DNA from: Mauremys mutica
Taxonomy: Eukaryota > Chordata > Testudines > Geoemydidae
DNA: 64,000 nucleotides
Assembly: GCF_020497125.1 (NCBI RefSeq)
Contig: NW_025422959.1
Span: forward strand, 27,437-91,436
Direction: 5' to 3'
The notes under the pieces are model-generated. The model had not been told where the DNA came from and made no database searches. It saw nothing but the letters and a program-made list of their open reading frames with translations. The translations under genes were made by a program, and so were the position numbers. Of the stretch, positions 10,361 through 21,657 are shown in pieces. How positions within the stretch are numbered: position 1 is the first letter of the stretch; the number at the start of each line of letters is the position of its first letter.

Positions 10361-12660
10361 CCACTGTTCAACTAAATAATCCCATTTATCTACCCTCCTT
10401 TTAAGGGCCATGAGACAGGAGCTGTTCCCAAGATGGGAGGCAGGGGGATCATGATGTGGGGCGCGGAGAAGAGGACTCTCCAGGGGGATGCTAAGTGCCC
10501 TGTATTCCCTAGCCCATGTGTCTGCGAGCCCAGTTCCCCTCCAGCCCCGCAATAGGAACAGGACAGAGAGGTCAGCTGAGCGTGAAGGGACAGTTTTTCA
10601 GTGCTCTGTCAGTGACTTGCCTCTCCCTCTCCGGAGTGCCTGGGGTCAACCACATCCTGAAGGGATTGGGTCAGAGGCTGCCAAAGCTACAGGAAGCCAA
10701 GAAGGGGGGGGGGGGAACGGCCTTGGGGAGGGGCTGCTGAGCCATGTGAGCAGGGGCAGGAGCAAACCCCAGGGTGTCATCTCAGAACCGGCCAAGCCAC
10801 ACGCAAGCCATCCAGAAGTGCCTGCAGGAGTTCAGCTAGGAGCAGGGGCTGATTTTCAGCTTAGAGTCACCCCACGTCCCACCAGAAGTACCAGAGAGGG
10901 AGATGTGTGCTGGATCCAGTTCTGAGCCTCCTGAAATCAGCCAGAGGTGGCCCCTTGGGTTCAATGGGAGCAGGATCATGTGCTGGGCATAGGGCTCTAT
11001 GGAGACACTCTCCCAAGGGATGCTAGTACTGGTCTTGCTTGCTGAGCGTTTGTGGCACTTTCTGTCCTGAGCGCTCCATGCACTTTTCTGTGCACAGAGC
11101 CTCTGGGCTCTGTGACCATGGAGGATCTAGCCTGGGCTCCAGCTAGAGCCTGAACATCTCCGGGACTAGTTTTAGCCCTGCAGCCCTAGCCCCATGAGCT
11201 TGAGTCAGCTGAGCCAGCTGCCGGTTTTGTAATCACAGTGTAGACATAGCCTTAGTCTCCTGATACTGATTCCTGCAGATTAGCCATCTTGGGTGTGAGA
11301 TCCCTAGACTCTCTGGAACCACAAGCTCAAATCCTGCCAGAACCGACTCAGCCCTTCAGCATCAAGTAGGCAGAGCTGCAGCAGTCACAGGTAGTTCACT
11401 GGGTGGGCGTGTGATGAAAGGGCAATAAACCTTATGCAAAGGTAGACATGCTCAGCTCCGAGACAGAGCACATGCGGCTACCTTCTGCCAAGAGCCCAGC
11501 TCCTCAGAGAGAAGAAATCAACTCCCTTGCCCAGGGAGCTCATTGCCCACGGACACCCCATGGTACCTGACTGGGTGCCGAGCCCTTCTGAACTCTGCCC
11601 CTTAGGGGCCCAGTGGAAACAGAGCACTTCGCAAAGCCCAGCCCTTAGTTACGCACCAGAAAAAGGAGCTAAATAACTTTGAAAAAACCTAGCCCCAGTT
11701 ATAGGCATTGACCATTTGAAAAGCTAGTCCCATAATTCTCTGCCTCACTACCTAGCTGGCCACGGCACTCCCTACCACTGGCTATTAGAGCCTTTCCCAG
11801 CATGCTCTCCTGGCGCCTGGCCCTTTAAATCTGGGCTGGCGAACCAGCTGCAGCCCTATGGTAGTCCTCTGGCTGCTGAGTGCTGCAGGTTGGGACCCCA
11901 GCCCTTCTCGCTGGTAAGTGATTCAATTTATGCTGGTTTTGCCTGGCTTTTCCCCTTTATCTGTGCAGCTGTGGAACATGCTCCTGGGGAGTCTTTCAGC
12001 TGACACAGGTTCCCCTCTGGGCTCGGCAGGGCTGTTAAAGACCTTTTCTGTGCAAGCCAGAGGGCTGCACCGAACTGTGCTCTTCATATCAGTTTCTCTC
12101 TGACTTTGGTTCCCGCTGGGCAGTCTAGTTCCTTTTCCTGTTAGTATTTAAAGCGGCTGTTTGTATTGCATCATTTTCTATCTGTGGGCTCGTTTAGAGC
12201 TGTGTTTATAATCCCAGCAATTAGCAATGAGAAAAGACCTCCTGGGTCACAGCCTGTTTCCCTTCCAGTACAGGCTTGTTCCCCGTATTCATCTCCTGGT
12301 GCTTTGGCCAGACTAGTGCTAAGAATCCCAAACGAGGAGGCCTCCTCCACTTCCCTTAGGAGCTGGACTAACACAGCTTGCGGGTAGCGAAACGTATCTT
12401 TCCCTGGAGACGCCTGAACTCACTAAGCGCCTAAAGTTTTGCTGTGAAAGTTCTCTAGGGACCTACATTTCCACCTCTGGGCATGCGAGCTGCTAAGAGC
12501 CTGGACACCTATTTCCCGCCTAAGCCCCAGCATGCTCCAGGCCCTGGGGGGAGAAAGGCAGGGGACGCCTCTCTCACCTGCAGGGCCAGAGGCCACCCAC
12601 TTCATTCAGAATCTGGCTGGAGGACAGTAAGTAAGGAAATGGTCAGTGGCCGAGGGATAG
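10361..12660. other. Mostly unassigned; DNA-transposon end near 11250
   Basis: CACAGTGTAGACATAGCCTTA at about 11236-11256 looks like the right end of another short hAT-type element. I see no exon with splice sites. The 145-codon frame at 10488-10925 is unsupported. Confidence 0.35.
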
Positions 12661-12669
12661 CGAATGACT

Positions 12670-12920
12670 CGGTAGCCCAGTGGCTAGGCACCCAGCTACA
12701 TGGTGGGAGAGCCAGGGTCCGGCCGACCTACTCCAACGACTCTTTCATTATTTATTCACAGTGGAACAGCTCCAAGAGGAGCCCCTGAGGGAGCCTCACA
12801 TTGGAGTCTCCCATAGCTCAGTGGTTAGAGCACTCTCCTGAGGAGAGGATACGGGGAGGCCTCTGCTCTAATCCTTTCTCCCCGTCAGGCAGAGGGGGAA
12901 TTGAACCAGGGTCTCGCTCG
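12670..12920 (+). repeat. tRNA-derived SINE-like sequence (two tRNA-like segments)
   Basis: TAGCCCAGTGGCTAGGCA near 12673 and TAGCTCAGTGGTTAGAGCA near 12813 both match a tRNA A-box. Degenerate B-box-like sequence follows each. The rest does not fold as a tRNA gene, and no anticodon arm is convincing, so this is read as SINE-derived. Confidence 0.5.
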
Positions 12921-14127
12921 TCCTGAGTGACTGGGCTAAAAGTTGATGGGGGGAGGCAGCTGTGGGACAAGCACTGGCCATTTTGTGCAATGCTCTGTGT
13001 TGCAACACCTCAACCCCTTTGTGGATCTGGGCCCTTCACCCTCCACATTGCTTGGGTGCCAACAGGGGGACCATTGAGGTCACATGAAAGGCTCCCTGTT
13101 CTCGGTCCAGGGGCCTGGACCCGACACAATTGCAGGCAGATGGTCGGACTCTGTCTGGGGCTGGAGCGTGCTCAGTGCAGACAATCTTCAGAGTTCTTAG
13201 CTGCAAAGCTCTAGCAAGTCCCTACTGAGCATGCGTGAACCGCGATTTTTCTAAGAGTTGGCCACATGGAGGTGGATTTTCACAGGGATAGCAAAAGGCA
13301 TATCCCCAATACAAAGGGACACGTTTCAAGTCCCTGCTCCAACGGGGGGTGTGGGGGGGCGGGGCTAGAGATTCTCAAAGAAAAGGTCCCCAGAATTTTT
13401 TAACGTGGACAAAGCCATGCATTTTTTCTCTAAGCTGGTTTTTGGAAGTGGCTGGACCATTTTGGCTGAAATTTTCCAGAAATTCTCAGCCTGAGGCAGA
13501 CACCCAGCATGGGACGGTTACAGCCTAGCAAAATTATGAGCAACTGAAAACAAAGTCTTGCAATGGGAAGAATTGAGCAACCTTATTCTTAGGCCCTGTG
13601 TCAGTGAAAAGCTGCTCTGGGAAGCGCACAGAGAGGAGACTTGCAAAGGTTAATGTGTTGCCTGGTATCCCAGGCTTGTGAACGAACAGAGAACTTCAGT
13701 TTTCAGGGCTGGCGGCCCCTCTCGCTGCCTGAACAGAGAGAGCATTGAAAGGGTTTTAGTACACAGTGCAAGAGCTCTCTGAACTGGCCCATTCACCACG
13801 CTGCCGTCCAGATCTGAGCACTGCTGGAGGGGGGAAGGGGAAGTGGAACCCAGCAACCCCTGCCAGACGAACACTCACCCAGCAGTGAGGGCAGAACCCT
13901 CCCCACATCCCCTCCCTTGCTCTGCCCCATTATGTTTCACCACCTCACTGCAGCATCTCGCAATGCAGAATCATTGGAGAAGGAAACCCTCCCCCTACAA
14001 ACTCCAGTGCATCTCCCACTCCACGAACAGTCTCACCACATCTTAGCCACGCAGCGTCCTCTCTTCATTCATTGGGCTCCACCTCCCCCACCTGTACTGC
14101 TGTCCAGGGTTTTATCTCGTTGGAGTT
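12921..14127. other. Unassigned sequence
   Basis: No gene or repeat boundary identified. Open frames are short and lack domain signals. Confidence 0.35.
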
Positions 14128-14520
14128 TGTGAAAGTAGAATGAATTATATTGTAAAAATAAGAATGGATTAAAGAAATGTTGTACGTACCTTTAAGCAGA
14201 AATAAGAAATGTTGAAATACAGGTGCCAGGAAAAGAAACATTAGGCATAAACAATGGTGCTAATGGCGAAACATTAACAGAAGATGGGTAATAGTTAGTA
14301 AGGAAATAAGATATGCATGCCTAGCCCAGGTAAACTTATCTGATTCTGCTTCCTTTGTTACCTTGTTAAGTTCTCACCCTTTTATCTGTATAAATAAGAT
14401 AGTTTGTGTCTTGCATGGTGCTCACATTATCTGGGTGTTATTAGCAGAGCGCTGTGCTAATAAAACAGAGTGGTCTGACAAACTGTGAGTCCTGAGTCTA
14501 ACTTTGACAAAACTTTGACA
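14128..14520 (+). mobile_element. LTR of an endogenous retrovirus-like element (5' LTR of a degraded copy)
   Basis: The segment begins TGTGAAAG and ends CTTTGACA. It has a TATA-like TGTATAAATAAG near 14388 and an AATAAA poly(A) signal near 14459, in the order expected for U3-R-U5. It is followed directly by a leader-like sequence and a short Gag-like start, so it reads as a 5' LTR. No matching 3' LTR was found in the window. Confidence 0.7.
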
Positions 14521-15780
14521 CCGAGATGGCAACCGTCTTCACTGGGGCTGTGTGATTCCTGACTGTTTTTGTAGGACGACCGTGGCAGCCGGCACCTGGG
14601 CATTTGGCCTGAGCGGTCTTCCACCAGAACAGAAAGGTGCACGACCACAGTGAAGTCTACGCCATTGAACCTGTTGGTTCCCACTCTGTTCTGGTAGGGA
14701 TCCCGGGATCTGACATCAGGAATCTGGTCAGGTAATTATTTCTGTGTTTTGTCCGGACTGAGGACTGTTCTGTCTCTGTGTCTATCTGTCTTCCTGTGGA
14801 GTGTTTGAGTCTGGGTGCCATCTCCGTCCGGGGATCAGCCAACCAAGGGGTTCCCGTCCCTGCGGTCTGAGTGAGTGGAATCTGCACAGTTGCAGCCGCA
14901 CCACACTTTGGGTAAATCCCTGGGTGTGAAAGCAAGGGCAATTGAGGCAGTAGCCTGTGGGCTCCTTTTGTGTGTTGCACGGGGCATTGCTCTCACGAAC
15001 CCGAATTTCCTTCTTGTGCGATTGGTGTGTGAAGTCCTCCTGTATGGGTAACCAGACGTCTAAGTCGGGACAGTTCCCTAAACGAACGCTGGCTCATTTT
15101 ATATATTTAGGATGGGTCCAGACTCCTGTAAGAAGGGTCCGGACTCCTGTAAATTTCTGGAAAAATGGTCTAGGCTAAAACTCAGTGGCCACTGTTAAAA
15201 TCTTGGAACAAGACCGAGTGGACGTCTTAAAGGACAAACTCGGCCAACCTAAAACTAAATTGGCTAAAGAAGAGGTTAATTGTTTCATTCAGTGGTGGGA
15301 AGAGGCAAATCGTAGCTGGACAAAATCAAAAACTCGCCTCTCTCAAATATTCAAATAATAAGTTGAAAGCTTTATTAAAAGCCTCCTCTCCCACCACCAG
15401 ACCGAGCGCTCCCCTTTACCCCGTTCTCAAAAACCCACCCCGGATCGATCCAACCCCCTTAATACTCCCATCTCATTGTAAAAAGGACAAAAAGCCCCTT
15501 GTTCTGTTCCCCTTTGTTGTCTGCCTCAAAAACTGATTCTTTAGTGTTCCACTACCAATTCAGCAAAGAAGGTGGGCTCCTCAACTAGCCCCCACCCTTC
15601 CTGGTCCCTTTCCTTGAACATTTATTTCAAAATTGTGAAGTGACCACAGTATCACTCACAAACGGTTCATTGGGGGGAGGGGGTGGGGGAAGCAGGATCA
15701 GGCCCAGAAAAGCAGGCAAGCAACAGATAAAGAAACTGAAAAACAGGTTGGAAGCCCTAAGGGCATAGTGTAAGGAGTAA
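14521..15780 (+). pseudogene. Degraded retroviral leader and gag remnant
   Basis: After the LTR comes a non-coding leader of about 520 bp. A frame then opens at 15044 with Met-Gly, the context of a myristoylated retroviral Gag N-terminus. This frame stops near 15178. Later segments to about 15780 look like Gag-type coding sequence, but they sit in different frames and are broken by several stops and indels. No protease, polymerase or envelope region is recognisable. The copy cannot encode a full protein. Family placement as gammaretrovirus-like is inference from the Gag start and LTR style. Confidence 0.55.
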
Positions 15781-17190
15781 GAAAAGCAGTAAGTGCAGGC
15801 ATGAACCCCTGGAACAATACTTAAAATGGTGAAATCTGAGGTGATAAAGGTGTTATTTTGGGAGATAAACGAGTGATTTATGGAAAGAGAGTGAAAAGTT
15901 AACTCTACAAAGGCTGGAGAGAATTAAGCAGTTAAACTTTGTGAAAATGTTAAAAAGGACCATGTTAAAGAGAGAATTCTTGGTTTCTTTGCAGCCATTC
16001 TGAAGGGAAAATGGGCCCTTTTCCAAAAGAGTGCCTGTAAATAATCCAAATATATAGAGAGCTATGTTAAAAAAAAAAAAGTGTAAAGGAATGTTAAGGA
16101 AAAGAAAATGTGTATGTATCTATTTGTCTGTGAAAATATGTAAAGTTCTAAAAATCTAAACCAGCACATCTGGTTTGTAAAACTCCTGTTTTGTAGGTGT
16201 AAGATAAATTGGTTTTGTTTTTGTTTTTAATGCCACTAAAAATTCATTTGACTCTTAATTCAAAGTTGCAAAACTGACAGACCTTTTTGCAAGACACAGG
16301 TAATTAGTGTTGTTTGGCTTTGGGATTTAGCATTTAACCCTTAAGGGGTAACTTGATTCTTTATAAAATTTAAAATGTTTTTTTAAATAAAAACCAAGTC
16401 ATGGCTGCAAAAGGGCAGTCAAAATCAGGAGAATAGGGAGAGATTCTGGAGTCTTTTTGTTTGGTTGGTTGTTGTTGGTTTGTTTTTTTTGTAACAATAG
16501 CAGATAAGAGCTGTAGTGAAAGAATAAAAAAAAAATTTAACAGTGCCCCTCTGAAGCAACAGCAGAGGTGAGGTGCATAAAACAAAAAGAAGCAATGTTA
16601 AAAATACTGAGCCTTAAAATGGCTCTGTGTAATCACAGACTGTCACTTTTGATAAGGGTACATGAAAACTGGCTGCTCCACTCCCCAGAATGGGAAGCTG
16701 CTGGCGTTCAGGAAGGTGGGCCTGGGCTGGACCAGCTGCTTGGGAAGGTCCTGGTGAAAGAGAGAAGAAAGGGCAAGGCTGAGAGGCCCCTCCCTTGTTC
16801 CGGGAGGGGACAGGGGGTCCCACAATTTGGCCCAGTGTCACCCTCCCACATACAGAGGAGACATCCACTCCCAGCAGCCATGCTCCATCTCCAGCCCTGC
16901 AGGGATGAGACCAAAATCCACCAGTGCCCCCCACCCCGCCACCATCAGCAATCAAGCCATGGAATCACCCCCTTCTCCCCTGCAAGGGCTGGAGGACTCC
17001 CTGACCCCTGCAACACCAGCCTCCCAGCTATGTACCCCGGGGTGGGGTCGGATAAGGGTGGATTTAGTCTTTCCATTCCTCAGAACTAGTCCTCAGCCCT
17101 GGTCTGCCCATACGTGATCCAGGGTCTGGAGCGGTTGGCTGCTTACCCAGGGCTACCAAGGAGCCACCAGGAGAAGGGACTAGACTCTCC
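15781..17190. other. Unassigned sequence, AT-rich then GC-rich
   Basis: The first part (to about 16600) may be further proviral debris, but nothing is recognisable. The 173-codon frame at 16568-17089 has no domain features. AT-rich low-complexity runs occur near 16070 and 16490. Confidence 0.35.
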
Positions 17191-17214
17191 ACAGCTCTGC
17201 ATCCATTCACACTG

Positions 17215-17335
17215 GTACCCGTCTCACACATGGGGAAACTGAGGCACCAGGGAGGGTGATATGGGCTGAGCCAGGTCAGATTGGGAGTCTGTGGGAGAGC
17301 CAGGAATAGAACCCAGGAGTCCTGGCTCCATGGGC
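17215..17335 (-). repeat. MIR-type SINE fragment
   Basis: ATGGGGAAACTGAGGCAC followed by AGAGCCAGGAATAGAACCCA and GGAGTCCTGGCTCC is the reverse complement of a MIR/CORE-SINE body and tRNA-like head. Confidence 0.6.
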
Positions 17336-17454
17336 AACTTGGGACTCCTCCATTTGGGGAGGCTGGGCGCTCCCGGACTGCGGCCCTGCCCCAAGGCTCG
17401 CTCCCGCTCAGCATCCCCTGGGCCTTATACCCACCACCCATGCCTGGCTCCCAG

Positions 17455-17735
17455 CCTCCCCTGCTCTAACCACTAGACCCAGCGGGACTGGAACAATTTT
17501 TGTAGTGGGAGGTGCTGAGAGCCAGTGAACAAAACTGTAAACCCTGCACAGGATGGAAACCACTTCAAGCCGGGGGGGGGGGCACCAGGACTGGCCCCCA
17601 CTCCCTTCCCAGAGCTAGTGGTGGGACCCGGATACCCTGGCTCCCAACCCCCACTCTAACCACTAGACCCCACTGCCCTCCCAGAGCTGGGGATAAGAAC
17701 CAGGAGTCCTGGCTCCCAGCCCGGCTGTGGGTGGA
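17455..17735 (-). repeat. MIR-type SINE head fragments (two partial copies)
   Basis: CTCTAACCACTAGACCC occurs at about 17463 and 17653. Each is the reverse complement of a tRNA-type A-box (GGGTCTAGTGGTTAGAG). The second is followed by GAACCAGGAGTCCTGGCTCC. These match the + strand copy at 29745-29890. Confidence 0.55.
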
Positions 17736-18225
17736 GCAGGACGTACTGGCCACGGGCTCAGCTGGGCATCGCTTACCATCAGATTGGAGGGGACGAGTCA
17801 TGGACGGCGCGTACCATGGGCTGGGGCAGGCTGTGCCTCCCCAAACAGCCCAGTGTAGCCCTGCCCATGCTCTGCCCAGAAGGCCCCTCCTGCTCGCCCT
17901 TCCCCCTTGGCCCCAGCCCAGGCCAGCTGGCTGCTCCTCCCCAGGGCAGCGGGCTGGGGCTGGGACTAGGGTGGCCATGGCCAGCCTGCGGCCGGGACTT
18001 GAGGTGGCTGGGGGGCACCTGGGGATGCCCACCAAGTGCTTGCGAAGGAAGGGCTGGGGTGGGGGCTGTGCAGTGCCTGCCCGGCACTCAGGAGCTGGGG
18101 GGCCGTGCACTGTCCACCCACCCAGCGTTTGGGGACTGGGGGTCACGGGTGGAGGGGGGCATGTGTCCCCTATGGAGCGTGCTGGGGGAAGCCACAGGGG
18201 GGCGCTCTGGGCTCAACAATATCAA
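17736..18225. other. GC-rich unassigned sequence
   Basis: Large overlapping frames on both strands are present without conserved motifs or splice signals. They are treated as composition artefacts. Confidence 0.35.
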
Positions 18226-18525
18226 TGCCATGGGCCCATTTAGCCTGGAATACCCCACCCTACATGAGCTCAATGGGCCCATCTAACCTTGTTATCCCCA
18301 CCCCATATCAGAGCAATGGGCCCATCTAATCTGATATCCCCCACCCCACAACAATATCAATGGGCCCATGTAGCTTGGTATCCCTCTTCCCCACAACAAT
18401 ATCAATGGGCCCATCTAACCTGTATTGCCCCCCCCACCCCAACATCAGATCAATGGGCTCATCTAGCCTCGTATCCCCCACCCCACATCAAATCAATGGG
18501 CCCATCTAGCCTCGTATCCCCAATG
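18226..18525. repeat. Degenerate minisatellite, about 40-60 bp unit, 7 copies
   Basis: ATCAATGGGCCCATCTA-type blocks (with variants such as GAGCAATGGGCCCATCTAA and ATCAATGGGCTCATCTAG) recur seven times. They are separated by CTCGTATCCCCCACCCCAC-type spacers. GGGCCC is palindromic in each unit. Confidence 0.8.
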
Positions 18526-19190
18526 TGGTCTGTGGGATGCACCCTTAAACAGCTGAAGTTGGTTAACATAATCAAGTTTTTGCTTGTTTGTTTTACATGA
18601 ATCTTGTTTTTAGTAACCCACATGTAATACACAGATTAACTTAGTTCGTCTCCAGTGTAATAGGGACCAAGTCTTCTATAACTCAAGCTCTGCGTCTGGT
18701 CTGGTTTTTCCAGTTCTTTAGCACACATATGGCTGCTTTCGATACTTTCGCAGCTGTTGCGCAGACATTCCTTTTCACTGAATTTGTGCAAGTGCATTAC
18801 TAACTATTGTAGAAGAAATGTAGTGCTTGACTGCTAAGAAGCACTGCAAGTCTGTAAGAAAGCATATTGCTCTCTCCAGCTGAGCGCTCTCTTTCAGTAA
18901 TAGAAGGGGCTGTGTCTGAGGCTGGGAGCCCAGTGTGGAGGCTGCTCCAGCATGGCCGGCAGCAGGGCAGTGCAGTGGGACCGGGGGTAGCATGGAGAGC
19001 GGGTGGCTCCTGTATAGAAAGGAAGTGTGGGCTGGAGGCATGGTCAAGATGGACACTGTCCTGATGGGAGAAGCAGGGGCCTATCTGCCTGGTTTGCCCT
19101 CTACCCTGAGTCCCTGAGCTCCCCCACAGTATCCCAGACAGTGAAAAGAAGAGCACCTCTCCTGCAGCGTCGGTGAAACTGAGGCAGGGA
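18526..19190. other. Unassigned sequence
   Basis: No exon or repeat end identified. Confidence 0.35.
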
Positions 19191-19504
19191 GTGGCTGGGC
19201 CCAGGAAGCTGAAAGAGGAGCTTGGGGCCTAGCTCTGGTGCAGATCTTGCAGCCCAGGCTACGCCCTGAGTGTGAGGGGACAGTCGCAGCTTGGGGTGGG
19301 TGGATCTGGTGGTTCAGATCTCGGGTCTGGGGTTGGAGGAATGGCTGGAGTTAGGGATCAGAAGTCTGTTTGGGTTTGGGGTGCAGGGTTGGAGCTGTGT
19401 CTTTGGTTCTTGTCATCTAATAAACCTGTTTTACTGGCTGTCTGAGAGTCTCAGAGAATCGCAGGAAGGGGGTGCAGGGCCGTGACTCCCACACACTCCG
19501 TGAC
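19191..19504 (+). mobile_element. 3' part of an LTR (CTCCGTGACA-ending family)
   Basis: It contains a poly(A) signal in TAATAAACCTGTTTTACTGG (about 19419), a CTGAGAGTCTCAGAGAATCG block, and ends CACTCCGTGACA. The 3' part of the copy ending at 39604 is the same, and the LTR element at 20557-21618 is the same family in reverse. The 5' end is missing or unrecognised. Confidence 0.65.
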
Positions 19505-19593
19505 ACCAAGTCACCTGGTACTGGATGCCATGATAGAATTACCAGCCTTTCTCTATTGAAAGGAAAGTCCTGGAGTAAGGGGACAGGGTGGGG

Positions 19594-19675
19594 ATGCTGC
19601 TCTCCAAGGTCAACTCGCTGGCCAACCTGTGCTCCGGGTCCAGTGGGGAGCAGCACCCGGCCAAGCTACAGCCAG
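19594..19675 (+). CDS. PIM-type Ser/Thr kinase, coding exon 1
   Basis: The exon starts at an ATG and encodes 27 residues beginning MLLSKVNSLANLC, the conserved N-terminus of PIM kinases. It ends with one base of a split glycine codon (phase 1) at a GTGAGG donor. PIM kinases are constitutively active cytoplasmic and nuclear Ser/Thr kinases of the CAMK group that promote survival and growth. The N-terminal wording is closest to PIM1, but turtles and squamates carry expanded PIM-1-like genes, so I give no symbol. The next exon fits in phase. Confidence 0.8.
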
Positions 19676-20077
19676 GTGAGGTTCAGTTTGGCTTGGATGG
19701 ACCGCGGGGGGGGGGGGGGGCGGAATGGGCCGGGATCAGTTTGGGAGGCGCCCTGTCCTGCTAGGCATTGGAGAGGCTCATAGAGGAGTCTGATCCAGTT
19801 TGGTTTGCAAGGAAGTCTGATCCGGTTTGTGGGAGGGATGTGGGTCTGCTCCAGTTTGGCTTGGGGAGGGATGTGGGTCTGGTCTGGTTTCAGGGGGCGG
19901 GGGGTCGTTCTGAGGAGGGATGGGGGTCTGCTCCGGTTTGCCTTGGAACGGGATGTGGGTCTGCTCCAGTTTGGGGGGTCAGGAGTCATTCTGAGGAGGA
20001 ATGAGGGTCTGGCCTGGTTTGGGGGGTTGGCCCGGTCTTTTGAGGACACAGCTGGGTCTGATCCTCTCTGCCTGCAG

Positions 20078-20184
20078 GGAAGGACAAGGAGCCACTGGAG
20101 AAGCTGTACCAGGTGGGCCCGCTGCTGGGCAGTGGTGGCTTTGGTTCTGTCTACTCGGGCACCCGCCTGTCGGACAGCGCCCCG
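20078..20184 (+). CDS. PIM-type kinase, coding exon 2 (glycine-rich loop)
   Basis: The acceptor is CCTGCAG and the donor CCG|GTGAGT. The exon completes the split Gly codon and encodes 35 further residues. These contain [18 protein letters not shown], the kinase P-loop (GxGxxG), which binds ATP phosphates. The phase matches exon 1 and exon 3. The sequence is clean, with no stops or frameshifts. Confidence 0.85.
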
Positions 20185-20425
20185 GTGAGTAGAACCTGGA
20201 CAGGGATACCCCACCCCACCCCTGAAGCCCGCCCCGCATGCACGCTGCTCTATAGAGCTCCGCCTTTGGTGAGAGACCCGTCCCTTACCCCGTTACATCT
20301 CCTTTGCTTTGTCCTGGCATAGCCACCATCTTGCCTCCCCTTCACTGGTCCCTTGTTTGCCTCCCCTCTTTCTGGGGTTGCCTGACCCGATTCTGATTGT
20401 CTGGGCGGCTCTGGTTGTGTCCTAG

Positions 20426-20476
20426 GTAGCCATCAAGCACGTGGACCGGAACCAGGTTTCTAACTGGGGAGAGCTG
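20426..20476 (+). CDS. PIM-type kinase, coding exon 3 (catalytic lysine)
   Basis: The exon is flanked by CCTAG and GTAAGT. It encodes 17 residues, VAIKHVDRNQVSNWGEL, with the VAIK motif whose lysine contacts ATP. In PIM genes the next exon is long and begins with an NGTRVP-like stretch; nothing of that kind follows here. Eighty bases after the donor an LTR element begins, then a duplicated NCAPH2 segment. The gene is therefore cut off after its third exon in this window and cannot encode a catalytic domain as shown. It may be a pseudogene fragment or the product of an assembly join. Confidence 0.85.
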
Positions 20477-20556
20477 GTAAGTGTCTTGGGCAGGGATATC
20501 TGCTGTGGCTCTGCATTGCATGGTCTTGGCTCTGTAGTGAAGGTGTCGTAGGTAGC

Positions 20557-21618
20557 TGTCACGGAGTCCCCGGGCGATGCTCTGGAACTGCTCCCCACAA
20601 AGCCAGGCAGGACTTTGGGGAGCCTCCTCTCCCATGGAGCATTCAGCAGGTGCCCCTCCATGCGCTTCCCACAGCGAGTCCGCCCAGGCGGGGTCCTGGG
20701 GAAGGCAGAGGGTCCTGCACCCCCACCTTGCAGTCAGACGTGATTCTCAGCCAGCCAGTAACACAGAGGTTTATTAGATGACAGGAACACAGTCCAAACC
20801 AGGTCTTGCCGGTACAGACCACAAGACCCCCCTTAGTTAGGTGCATCTGGGGCCCCAGGGAGGCCACTCCTCTCTGGGCTGAGTCTCTTTCCCGGGCCAG
20901 GAGGTCACCTGATCTCTCTGGGCTTGGCTACACTTACAAATTTGCAGCACTGCAGCAGGGTGTGAAAACACACCCTCTCCAGCGCTGCAAATTGCGGCGC
21001 TGCAAAGCACCAGTGTGGTCAAAGCCACAGCGCTGGGAGCGCGGCTCCCAGTGCTGTCCGTTATTCCCCACAGGGAGGTGGAGTACGGACAGCGCTGGGA
21101 GAGCTTTCTCCCAGCGCCGGCGCTTTGACTACACTTAGCGCTTCAAAGCGCTGCCGCGGCAAGTGCTAAGTGTAGCCACAGCCTCTGTCTCCAACACCTT
21201 TAGCATCCCCTGGCAGGGGGGAAGGGCCTGGCCATTAGTTGCCAGGCGACAGAGGATCGGCCAGAGCTGAGCCCCCTACCCGCCCGCAGTATTCAGAGGG
21301 AACATTAAAACCAGTCCCACTTCATCACACCTCTCCCCCCTTCGAGACCGAACTGAGCGGGGTCACTTCAGCCAGTGACCTGGGGAAGTTCCCAGGGATG
21401 CCCCAGCATCCCCCTCTTCATGGGGGAAGAGTTGCACCAGCCAGGCCCTTCCAGTTTCCTGCCCCCCTTTAGGTCGGGGGTGCTCGATGGCACCCGTAGT
21501 CTGCAGGGAGGAAGGGCCTGGCCATTAGTTGCCAGGCCACAGAGGGTCGGCCAGAGCTGAGCCCCCCCCCCCCCCCAGTATTCAGAGGGAACATTAAAAC
21601 CAGTCCCACCTCGTCACA
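20557..21618 (-). mobile_element. Internally deleted LTR retrotransposon with 5-bp target duplication
   Basis: GTAGC flanks it on both sides (20552-20556 and 21619-21623). On the - strand the element begins TGTGACGAGGTGGG and ends GGAGTCCCCGTGACA-like (TCCGTGACA). A partial 5' LTR copy (about 21618-21507) is followed by roughly 175 bp of internal sequence. That ends in a purine tract (GAAGGGGGGAGAGG) directly before a second LTR start (TGTGATGAAGTGGG, 21331). The second LTR runs to 20557 and carries a nested MITE. This is LTR, internal remnant, polypurine tract, LTR. Confidence 0.75.
20929..21184. mobile_element. Nested MITE inside the LTR
   Basis: The ends read GGGCTTGGCTACACTTA and (reverse complement of the right end) GGCTGTGGCTACACTTAG. 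Internally it has AGCGCTG-rich inverted segments around a GGTGGAGTACGGACAGC core. The copy at 29085-29225 is the same family. Confidence 0.65.
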
Positions 21619-21657
21619 GTAGCTCTTGACTTCGTGGGTCGATTTGCCTGCCTCTGA

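Noticed and set aside
12807..12890. tRNA gene
   Set aside because: A good A-box but a degenerate B-box and no acceptor stem; SINE-derived is more likely.
16568..17089. 173-codon + frame
   Set aside because: No domain, no splice signals, and a competing - strand frame of similar length.
17512..18243. 243-codon open frame on +
   Set aside because: GC-rich with MIR pieces and several overlapping frames on both strands; no motif or splice structure.
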